In this document: in pieces, positions 24,477 to 30,852 of the stretch
How positions within the stretch are numbered: the stretch's first letter is position 1
Layout: the number at the start of each line of letters is the position of its first letter
Origin: UBA4615 sp046046245
Lineage (GTDB): Bacteria > Pseudomonadota > Gammaproteobacteria > Burkholderiales > Burkholderiaceae_E
Direction of reading: 5' to 3'
Assembly (NCBI GenBank): GCA_046046245.1
Contig: JBJOKE010000062.1
Location: 1 to 41,084, forward strand
Length of the DNA stretch: 41,084 nt
Made by a program: the position numbers and the translations under genes
Notes under the pieces: model-generated
The model's database searches: none
Seen by the model: the letters and a program-made list of their open reading frames with translations, nothing else
Told to the model about the DNA's origin: nothing

Positions 24477-26455
24477 GCCTGTGCCTCTCCGGGGATCCGA
24501 CCGCCCGGCGCGCCGACCTCGACGCGCCCCACCACCTCCAGCTTCAGCGTCGGGCTCAGCTCGTGGAAGCTGAGCACCGTCGCGTCGAACAGGTCCGCCT
24601 CGATCAGCTTGCGCAGGTGACGGCGCAGGTCGATCGACGTCAGCACGACCGATACGCCGGTGCGCTGGACGGTGGCCGCGAAGGCCTTGACGATCTCCAT
24701 CGCGACGGGCGGGTCGAGCGCGAGGTGCTGGACCTGACCGACGGTGCGCAGCGACTGCCGCATGAAGTCCTCGACGCCCGGGTCGATCAGCAGCACGCGC
24801 AGCGCGCCCTGCGGCGCCTGCCGGTGCAGGATCTGGCGGCGCAGCGCGACGCGCCCCTGTTCGGTGAGCGTGTGGACGTCGGCCTCGCGCGAGTCGGGCT
24901 CGACGAAGGTCTCGAGCAGGCCGCGCAGGTTGCGCACGCCGACCTCCTCCTCGACCAGCCGCTTCACCACCTCGGTGGCCTTGTGCAGCGGCACGGTGCG
25001 CTGCGCATCGCGGACCAGGTCGGGCCAGTGCTCGGCCGCCTTGGTGAACAGCGCCGCGACCTCCTGCGTGCCGACGAAGAGCACGCCGTTTCGGCGCAGC
25101 GCCGCGTGGACCGCTGCGGCGACGTCGGCCGCATCGGGCGCCTCGGTGGGGACGCCGGCGATCGGCACCTCCCAGGCCAGCAGCCGCCAGCCGGTCGGGC
25201 TCGCCTGCGGGTCGACGTGGATCGCGATCCGCGGCAGCACGAGGCCGAGCCGCGCCTGGAAGTCGCGCTGCACGCTCTCGAGGCGGGCGGCGAGGTCGTC
25301 CATCGGCAGCCGCGCCGCGGCGCCGCCGTGCAGCTCCAGCAGCAGCGGTTGCATCGGCGCGACGACGACCGGCTCGGCGGGCAGCTCGATCGGACCGGAC
25401 ACGGGCATCGGCTCGACGCGGACCGGCTCGCGGCCGCCGCGCAGCAGCCGGCGCAGCCGCCGGTCGAGCTCGGGCGTGAGCAGCACGCCGGTGAGCGCAA
25501 CCGCGCCACCCAGCGTCGCGAAGACAGCGCCGGGGAAACCCGGCACGGCCGCGAGCAGCATGCACACTCCGCCTGCGACCAGCAGCACTCGCGGCTTCGC
25601 GCCGATCTGCTTGCGGATCGAGTCGCCGAGGTGGCGGTCGGTATCGTCGGACTGGGTGCGCGTGACGATCAGCGCCGCCGCCATCGCGCCCAGCAGCGCG
25701 GGGATCTGCGTGGCGAGCCCGTCGCCGATCGTCAGGATCGAGTAGCGATGGAGCGCCGCCGCGACGTCCATGCCCTTCTGCAGCACGCCGACCGCGAGGC
25801 CACCGACGAGGTTCACCAGGATGATCACGATCCCGGCGATCGCGTCGCCCTTCACGAACTTCATCGCGCCGTCGAGGTTGCCGTGCAGCGCGCTCTCGAG
25901 CTCGAGCGTCCCGCGGCGCCGCCGTGCCTCGACCTTGTCGATCAGGCCCGAGCGCAGGTCGGAGTCGATCGACATCTGCTTGCCGGGCATCGCATCGAGC
26001 GTGAAGCGCGCCGAGACCTCGGCGATGCGCTCGGCGCCCTTCGCGATGACGATGAACTGCACGACCGTGATGATCACGAACGTGACGAGTCCGACGATCA
26101 GGTTGCCGCCGGCCACCGTCCGGCCGAAGGTCTCGATCACGTGGCCGGCGTGACCGTCGAGCAGGATCGCCCGCGTGGTCGCCACGCCGAGCGCCAGCCG
26201 GAACAGCGTCGTCAGCAGCAGCACGCTCGGGAACGCCGAGAACTCGATCGGCGCGCGGATGTAGATCGCCAGCAGCAGCAGCCCGACGCCGCCGAGCAGG
26301 CTGATGACGACCAGGGTGTCGATCGCCAGCGGCGGAAGCGTGACGATCATCATCGCGACGATCGCGATCACGCCCGCGGCGAGGACGAGATCGCTGTAGC
26401 GCGCGAACGTGCCCTCGCGCGGCGCGTGCCCGCCCGACGGTGCGCGCGCGCTCAT
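24473..26455 (-). CDS. sctV: T3SS export gate protein SctV
   Basis: A 660-residue FlhA/SctV family protein. The N-terminal half has about eight membrane helices and the FHIPEP-like region (FSAFPSVLLLTTLFRLALGVATTR). The cytoplasmic loop AERIAEVSARFTLDAMPGKQMSID follows, the most conserved part of the family. The C-terminal cytoplasmic domain (about 345-660) forms the nonameric ring that receives chaperone-substrate complexes and includes EVVKRLVEEEVGVRNLRGLLETF. Both ends overlap neighbours by ATGA (lytic transglycosylase upstream, sctC downstream). Confidence 0.97.
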   Translation of the reverse strand: MSARAPSGGHAPREGTFARYSDLVLAAGVIAIVAMMIVTLPPLAIDTLVVISLLGGVGLLLLAIYIRAPIEFSAFPSVLLLTTLFRLALGVATTRAILLDGHAGHVIETFGRTVAGGNLIVGLVTFVIITVVQFIVIAKGAERIAEVSARFTLDAMPGKQMSIDSDLRSGLIDKVEARRRRGTLELESALHGNLDGAMKFVKGDAIAGIVIILVNLVGGLAVGVLQKGMDVAAALHRYSILTIGDGLATQIPALLGAMAAALIVTRTQSDDTDRHLGDSIRKQIGAKPRVLLVAGGVCMLLAAVPGFPGAVFATLGGAVALTGVLLTPELDRRLRRLLRGGREPVRVEPMPVSGPIELPAEPVVVAPMQPLLLELHGGAAARLPMDDLAARLESVQRDFQARLGLVLPRIAIHVDPQASPTGWRLLAWEVPIAGVPTEAPDAADVAAAVHAALRRNGVLFVGTQEVAALFTKAAEHWPDLVRDAQRTVPLHKATEVVKRLVEEEVGVRNLRGLLETFVEPDSREADVHTLTEQGRVALRRQILHRQAPQGALRVLLIDPGVEDFMRQSLRTVGQVQHLALDPPVAMEIVKAFAATVQRTGVSVVLTSIDLRRHLRKLIEADLFDATVLSFHELSPTLKLEVVGRVEVGAPGGRIPGEAQA

Positions 26456-27321
26456 CGCACGTCCTCGGCGAGCGCGACCGGGCGCGCGGTCGCCGCGGCG
26501 ACGCCGGCCTGCAGCCGGCGGTACTCGGCGAGCACGTCGCGGACGTAGGCGCGCGTCTCGGGAAACGGCGGGACGCGCCCGCCGTGGCGGCGGACCGCGC
26601 CTTCGCCCGCGTTGTACGCGGCCAGCACGAGTTCGAGGTCGTCGCCGAACTCGCCCGACAGCACCTTCAGGTGCGCGGCGCCCGCGGCCAGGTTGAAGGC
26701 TTCGTCATGCAGGCGCCGCGGATCGGCGACGCCATAGCGCTCGGCGGTGGCCGGCATCAGCTGCATCGCGCCGCGCGCACCGGCCGGCGAGACGGCGTCT
26801 GTCCGGTGACGGCTCTCGACGTGGATCAGCGCGTGCAGCAGCAGCGGGTCGAGGTCGTTGCGGCGTGCGACCTCGTTGACGCGGCGATCGAGCCGGCGCA
26901 TGGGTTCGGTCAGCGGGCCCGGGCTCGGGGCCGGCGTGGCGGCCGCGGCGCGCGACGCGCCCGCCTTCGGCGCCGGCGGCGCGGCGGGCGTCGACGGCGG
27001 GGCCGGCGGCGCGATGCGGTCGATCCGGATCACCGGGACCGCGGGGGAGACCGCCGTCGGCGCGCCGGGGACCACCTCGCCCGGTTCGCAGCCGTCGAGC
27101 GCCAGCGGCTGGCGCGCCCGCGCCCGGTCGAGCGCGACGACGTCGATCCGTGCGCCGCTGGCCGCACAGTCGGCGGCGGCGCCCGCGCCTGCCGGCAGGC
27201 CCGGCCACTGCGCGCAGCCCGCGATCCAGGCCGCGGCCGCGAGCCCGGCCGCCGTACGGCGGCTCCGCCGGGGCCGCCCGTCGGTCGCAGCCTCTTGTGT
27301 GTGGAAGATTCGGTCGAACAT
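26452..27321 (-). CDS. T3SS-associated lytic transglycosylase lipoprotein (IagB/SctH-like role)
   Basis: A 289-residue protein with an Arg-rich start and a lipobox at IAGC (Cys36). A Pro/Ala linker (about 85-138) and a C-terminal SLT domain (about 140-270) follow. The catalytic Glu169 lies in HALIHVES, and the GAMQLMPATAERYGV and LVLAAYNAGEGAV segments match the goose-lysozyme-like transglycosylases. Such enzymes open peptidoglycan so the apparatus can assemble. It is the first gene of the minus-strand operon and overlaps sctV by ATGA. Lipid anchoring is unusual for the IagB group, which are usually short periplasmic proteins. Confidence 0.88.
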   Translation of the reverse strand: MFDRIFHTQEAATDGRPRRSRRTAAGLAAAAWIAGCAQWPGLPAGAGAAADCAASGARIDVVALDRARARQPLALDGCEPGEVVPGAPTAVSPAVPVIRIDRIAPPAPPSTPAAPPAPKAGASRAAAATPAPSPGPLTEPMRRLDRRVNEVARRNDLDPLLLHALIHVESRHRTDAVSPAGARGAMQLMPATAERYGVADPRRLHDEAFNLAAGAAHLKVLSGEFGDDLELVLAAYNAGEGAVRRHGGRVPPFPETRAYVRDVLAEYRRLQAGVAAATARPVALAEDVR

Positions 27322-27374
27322 GGAGCGGCCGAGTATTGGGGATCGCGCCCGAACCGGGGCGGAACTAAGTCACG

Positions 27375-27403
27375 GCTATAACGTGCCGATCTACATGGAA
27401 CAA
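27375..27403 (-). promoter_or_regulatory. Sigma-70-like promoter for the transglycosylase-sctV operon
   Basis: Read on the minus strand: TTGTTC (27403-27398), a 17-base spacer, then TATAGC (27380-27375), 54 bases before the transglycosylase ATG. On the plus strand the same bases offer TATAAC (27377-27382) as a -10 for sctU, without a good -35, so the two divergent promoters would overlap and may share a regulator. Confidence 0.5.
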
Positions 27404-27443
27404 TCGCCCTCGGGACTTCGATCTCGCGGACGGGTCAGGGACG

Positions 27444-28658
27444 ATGGCTGACGAGCAGGACGCGGGCGACCGCACCCACGAACCCACGCCGCGGCGCCTG
27501 AGCGAGGCACGCCGACGCGGCGAGGTGAGCCACAGCCGCGACGTCGGGCCGACCGCCGCGCTGCTGGTGACGACCGCGCTCGTGGCGCTCTACGCGGGCG
27601 ACGCCAGCGGCCGCTTCGCGGCATTGCTGCAGCTGTCGATCGACTCGATCGGCCTGCCGTTCCGCGAGGCCGCATCGACGATGGGCCGCGCGGCGCTGTG
27701 GACGCTGGTGTCGGTCACGCTGACCGTCGCGATCCCCATCGCGCTGGTCGCGGTGCTGGCGGAGTTCCTGCACGTCGGCCCGGTGATGTCCTCGCACCCG
27801 ATGACGCCGGACTTCTCGCGCCTCGACCCCGTCGCCGGGCTGAAGCGGATGGTGCAGGCCGACAGCTGGATCGAGCTGGGCAAGTCCGTCGCGAAGACGC
27901 TGCTGCTGCTGACGATCGCGGTCCTCGTGTCGGCCGAGCTGCTGCCGCGGGTCGGCGCGCTCCACCGGGGCACGCCGTCGGCGTTCGGGGAGGCGCTGCG
28001 GGTCGGCACGCTTCAGCTGCTGGGCTGGACGCTCGCGGTCTTCGTCGTCGTCGCGATCCTCGATGCGCTCTACCAGCGGCATGCGTTCCACAAGCGGATG
28101 CGGATGACCCGGCGCGAGGTCGAGCGCGAGTCGCGCGAGGACATGGGCGACCCGATGATCCGCCAGCAGCGGCGGGCGTTGCAGCGCGACTGGGCACAAC
28201 GCAGCGAGGTGGCCGCGGCGCGGTCCGCGCACATGCTGGTCGTGAACCCGACCCACGTCGCGATCGCGCTCGACTGGCACCCCGAGCACGTGCCGGTGCC
28301 GGTGGTGGCGGGCAAGGGCGAGGACCGGCTGGCGCGCCGGATGCGAGAGGCCGCCGAGGACGCCGACGTACCGGTGCTCCGGGACGTGCCGCTCGCGCGG
28401 GCGCTGCTCGAGCGCGCCGAACCGGGCGAGGTGGTGCCGGAGGCGCTGTTCGATGCGGTGGCGCAGGCGATCGTCTGGGCGCAGTCGATGCGGCACCGGG
28501 ACGATGCAGACCGATCCGGCGGCGCGCCGGACGAGCCGGCTGCGGGCCCGGAATCGGGGGAGCGCGCCGGGCCGGCCCGATCGACGGACCCGGCCACGCC
28601 GCCGAAGCGGCCTCGCCGGCCCCGCCGACCGTCCGAGCCGCCCGAGGGCCGCCACTGA
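27444..28658 (+). CDS. sctU: T3SS autoprotease and specificity switch SctU
   Basis: A 404-residue FlhB/SctU family protein. The N-terminal part has the usual EPTPRRLSEARRRGEVSHSRD, four membrane helices (to about 215), a linker, and the cytoplasmic domain with the self-cleavage motif NPTH (268-271). Cleavage between Asn and Pro lets the export apparatus switch to late substrates. After about residue 350 comes a 55-residue tail rich in Pro, Arg and Ser that most SctU proteins lack. It is transcribed alone on the plus strand, divergent from the sctV operon and convergent with sctI (6 bases apart). Confidence 0.96.
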   Translation: MADEQDAGDRTHEPTPRRLSEARRRGEVSHSRDVGPTAALLVTTALVALYAGDASGRFAALLQLSIDSIGLPFREAASTMGRAALWTLVSVTLTVAIPIALVAVLAEFLHVGPVMSSHPMTPDFSRLDPVAGLKRMVQADSWIELGKSVAKTLLLLTIAVLVSAELLPRVGALHRGTPSAFGEALRVGTLQLLGWTLAVFVVVAILDALYQRHAFHKRMRMTRREVERESREDMGDPMIRQQRRALQRDWAQRSEVAAARSAHMLVVNPTHVAIALDWHPEHVPVPVVAGKGEDRLARRMREAAEDADVPVLRDVPLARALLERAEPGEVVPEALFDAVAQAIVWAQSMRHRDDADRSGGAPDEPAAGPESGERAGPARSTDPATPPKRPRRPRRPSEPPEGRH

Positions 28659-28664
28659 ACCGCG

Positions 28665-29060
28665 TCAGCCCTGCTGGCGGAACAGCTGCTGCAGGCCGTC
28701 GGACGTCCGGTTCGCGACGTTCGACGTCAGCTGGCACTGGAACATGAATTCCTGGCAGCGGACGGTCATCATGATCATGTCGCCCGGCGTCATCTCGGTG
28801 CCCGAGACGAACTGCGCCGCCTTGCTCGCGATGCTCGCGGCACGGTCGTCCATCTGGTCGAGCGGCTTCATCATCGAGCGCAGCATCGACGAGTCCGAGG
28901 CCGGCGCGCCGGACGGGCCGCCCGCCCGGGCGAGCGCGGCCTCGAAGCCCGAGATCTGACCCGAGGATGCGGACGGCAGCGCAGGCGCGGTCCCCGCGAC
29001 GGGCGCTGCAGGGGTGAGCGCCGGGGCGGCGGAGACCGCCCCGACCGGCGACACGCTCAT
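28665..29060 (-). CDS. sctI: T3SS inner-rod protein SctI (HrpB2/YscI-like)
   Basis: A 131-residue protein. The first 55 residues are Ala/Pro/Ser/Gly-rich and look disordered, as in exported rod proteins. The C-terminal 45 residues form a long amphipathic helix (TPGDMIMMTVRCQEFMFQCQ, then LTSNVANRTSDGLQQLFRQQ) with the pattern and end (SxGLxxLLRxQ) of SctI/HrpB2 rod proteins. Rod subunits connect the export gate to the needle. It overlaps the upstream putative needle gene by ATGA, and needle and rod genes are commonly adjacent. Two Cys in the rod helix are unusual. Confidence 0.75.
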   Translation of the reverse strand: MSVSPVGAVSAAPALTPAAPVAGTAPALPSASSGQISGFEAALARAGGPSGAPASDSSMLRSMMKPLDQMDDRAASIASKAAQFVSGTEMTPGDMIMMTVRCQEFMFQCQLTSNVANRTSDGLQQLFRQQG

Positions 29061-29377
29061 TGCTTGCGAGCCGTGGTCTCGAGCGCGTTGCCCGAGGAGT
29101 TCAGCGAGGTCGACGCGCTGTTCGCGAGGAACTGCATCCGCATCGACTCGGTGGTCAGCATCGTCAGCATCGCCGGATCCTCGCCGTTGGCGTTGCCCGG
29201 ACCGATCTGGTTCGACAGGTCGGTGATCTTCGAGGCCTGGTGATCGAGCGTGTTGCCCCAGGCCTCGGCGAGCGCCTGGAACCAGGACTTGCGACTCGCG
29301 TCGGTCGAGCCGGTGCCGACGGAAGCCGCGCGCAGTCCGGCGAGCGAGGCGTTGACCGGGGGCGTGGAAGAACTCAT
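29057..29377 (-). CDS. Putative T3SS needle subunit SctF
   Basis: A 106-residue protein with no signal peptide. A Ser/Ala-rich start is followed by helix-loop-helix: SWFQALAEAWGNTLDHQASK and TDLSNQI, then a turn (GPGNANGEDPAM), then TMLTTESMRMQFLANSASTS to the end. The turn with a DP-x-x-L and the long C-terminal helix carrying N-x-x-S are compatible with the EscF/YscF/PrgI fold, and it precedes sctI as needle genes often do. It is longer than usual needles (about 75-85) and sequence identity is low, so a second rod-like or early substrate protein remains possible. A GGAG ribosome site lies seven bases before the ATG. Confidence 0.55.
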   Translation of the reverse strand: MSSSTPPVNASLAGLRAASVGTGSTDASRKSWFQALAEAWGNTLDHQASKITDLSNQIGPGNANGEDPAMLTMLTTESMRMQFLANSASTSLNSSGNALETTARKQ

Positions 29378-29396
29378 CGCGAAGCTCCAGTGACGT

Positions 29397-29410
29397 GTCG
29401 TTCGAACGAC
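29397..29410. promoter_or_regulatory. 14-bp palindrome upstream of sctF
   Basis: GTCGTTCGAACGAC is a perfect palindrome 20 bases before the sctF start. It abuts a second dyad (29410-29424). Its place between the divergent sctF-sctI and effector genes makes it a candidate operator. Confidence 0.45.
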
Positions 29411-29424
29411 CGGACGGTGTCCGG
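29410..29424. promoter_or_regulatory. Second dyad in the sctF/effector control region
   Basis: CCGGAC-GGT-GTCCGG has 6-base arms around three bases and shares its first base with the preceding palindrome. The pair would place two protein dimers side by side, or form a cruciform. Confidence 0.35.
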
Positions 29425-29460
29425 ATCGGGTCGGCCGAGTCTGTCACAGCCGCCGGAGCC

Positions 29461-29510
29461 CCTGCAATCGACCGTCCGTCGGTCGCGACCCCCTTGCAGG
29501 AATTTTTTTT
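29461..29510 (+). terminator. Intrinsic terminator (plus strand) before the effector gene
   Basis: The outer stem is CCTGCAA (29461-29467) paired with TTGCAGG (29494-29500). An inner stem, CGACCG/CGGTCG (29469-29474 and 29480-29485), closes a 5-base loop. AATTTTTTTT follows at once, the longest T run noticed in the window. It would stop plus-strand transcripts arriving from sctU, or act as a leader attenuator if the effector promoter lies upstream. The remaining leader to 29680 shows no gene; it contains a GGGTCGACCC palindrome (29576-29585) and three TATC-containing stretches that could be -10 elements. Confidence 0.6.
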
Positions 29511-29680
29511 CGGCCGTCTCGCGAAGGCGCCGATCCCGACCTCTTATCGCCTCCGGAGCGGTACTGATCGACTTAGGGTCGACCCCAGCTATCGCACGCC
29601 CCAGCTTATCCGCGTCCCCCCGGCGATGGTCCACTCCATCCGTCGCCGCGACCGCGGCACCTCGCCTGCAAGGACACACC

Positions 29681-30769
29681 ATGAGCTGCGCACCGATCAA
29701 CCACTGCCCGCCGATCAACCACTGCGAACCCCGCGCCTTCACGCTGTTCCAGACCTGCGACCCCGGCTGCGATCCGGTCTACGCGACCAACGACTGGGAG
29801 ATCTGCAAGGACGGCGACAAGACCCGCGTGAAGCTCGACTGCGGCTACACGCTCGAGTTCAACGAGAAGCACTCCGAGATCTACATCATCAAGCCCTGCG
29901 GCGAGAAGACCCGCATCTGGGGCGACCCGCACGTCGACTTCGGCGCCGACGGCAAGAACGACTTCGACTTCTGGGGCACGACCACGTTCCAGCTGAAGGA
30001 CGGCACGAAGATCACGATCAACACCGAGCCGTGGAAGAACAACGCTTCCATGTACCTCGCGAACAACGTCGTGGTCACCAAGGGCGACAAGTCCCTGATC
30101 GTCGACGGCCTGTCGCAGAACACGATCGGCGACTTCAAGATCCAGAAGGGCGTGAACGGGCGCGAGCTCGACAAGGCGGTGAACGACGGCAAGCTGACCG
30201 TCTACGAGAACCCGCACGGCCCGGGCTGGGTCGACAAGAACGGCGGCGTGGTCAATCAGGAGGACGGCAACCAGACCAAGATCACGGCCAGCGATCCGAA
30301 GCCGCTGTCCTACGCCGAGCAGCAGGCGATCCTCGCCCAGTGCCCGAAGCCGATCGACTGCACGCCGAAGTACTGCTTCACCTGGCTGGAGGCGCTCGCC
30401 GCGGCGTTCGGCACGGTGCTGACGAAGCAGGTCCAGAAGATGGACTGGATCTACAAGAACCTGCAGGCCTGCTACGCGATCAGCCCGGGCAAGGAGTGCA
30501 CGAAGCAGCAGTACGAGGCCTACTGCGCCGCGATGAAGGACATGGGCGTGGATACCTCGAAGTTCAAGAGCTACGAGCAGCTCGGCAAGAACGCCGAGGG
30601 CAAGACCGTGCTGGGCGACGATCACAAGGAGAGCGTCGCCAACGGTCAGGTCTTCTGGCAGCAGCTGCTGACCGGCGCGTCGCAGCAGTTCCAGCTGTCG
30701 GCGCAGACCGGCATGACCGTGCAGAACGCGGTCAGCCAGGGCCTGCAGACCATCGCCCGCGCCAACTGA
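29681..30769 (+). CDS. Putative self-cleaving T3SS effector with DUF1521/MIIA domain (NopE-like)
   Basis: A 362-residue protein without signal peptide or membrane helix. Residues 70-200 resemble the DUF1521 domain: WGDPHVDFGADGKNDFDFWG at 80-99 is the signature, followed by short strands ending near VNQEDGNQTKITASDP. In Bradyrhizobium NopE1/NopE2 this metal-ion-inducible autocleavage domain cuts between Asp and Pro of GDPHVD, here D82-P83, when Ca2+ is added; NopE1 is exported by the T3SS into host cells. This protein has one such domain, a Cys-rich N-terminus with repeated PINHC, and a helical C-terminus. It is Lys-rich (32 Lys), unlike its neighbours. AAGGAC is a good ribosome site. Divergent from sctF-sctI. 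Secretion is inferred from context. Confidence 0.82.
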   Translation: MSCAPINHCPPINHCEPRAFTLFQTCDPGCDPVYATNDWEICKDGDKTRVKLDCGYTLEFNEKHSEIYIIKPCGEKTRIWGDPHVDFGADGKNDFDFWGTTTFQLKDGTKITINTEPWKNNASMYLANNVVVTKGDKSLIVDGLSQNTIGDFKIQKGVNGRELDKAVNDGKLTVYENPHGPGWVDKNGGVVNQEDGNQTKITASDPKPLSYAEQQAILAQCPKPIDCTPKYCFTWLEALAAAFGTVLTKQVQKMDWIYKNLQACYAISPGKECTKQQYEAYCAAMKDMGVDTSKFKSYEQLGKNAEGKTVLGDDHKESVANGQVFWQQLLTGASQQFQLSAQTGMTVQNAVSQGLQTIARAN

Positions 30770-30793
30770 CCGGCTCGGCGACGAAGCCGCGAC

Positions 30794-30817
30794 CGCCGCG
30801 ACCGCGGGGCCGCGGCG
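30794..30817. terminator. Hairpin between convergent effector and FimV-like genes
   Basis: CGCCGCG and CGCGGCG form a 7-bp stem with a 10-base loop in the 83-base gap. No T tract is present, so the terminator call is weak. Confidence 0.3.
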
Positions 30818-30852
30818 ACCCGGAGCCCGCGTCGCGACCCGCGGCGCCGCGA

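Noticed and set aside
27322..27443. Hrp box (GGAACC-N16-CCACNNA) upstream of sctU
   Set aside because: Two GGAAC sequences occur (27361, 27397) but no CCAC half follows at the needed spacing.
29497..29512. The T run as a UP element for the minus-strand sctF operon
   Set aside because: It directly follows a stem whose outer arms pair perfectly, and it is about 120 bases from the sctF start; a terminator explains it better.
29378..29680. PIP box (TTCGC-N15-TTCGC) for HrpB/HrpX-type activation
   Set aside because: Single TTCGC-like elements are present, but no pair at 15-base spacing on either strand.
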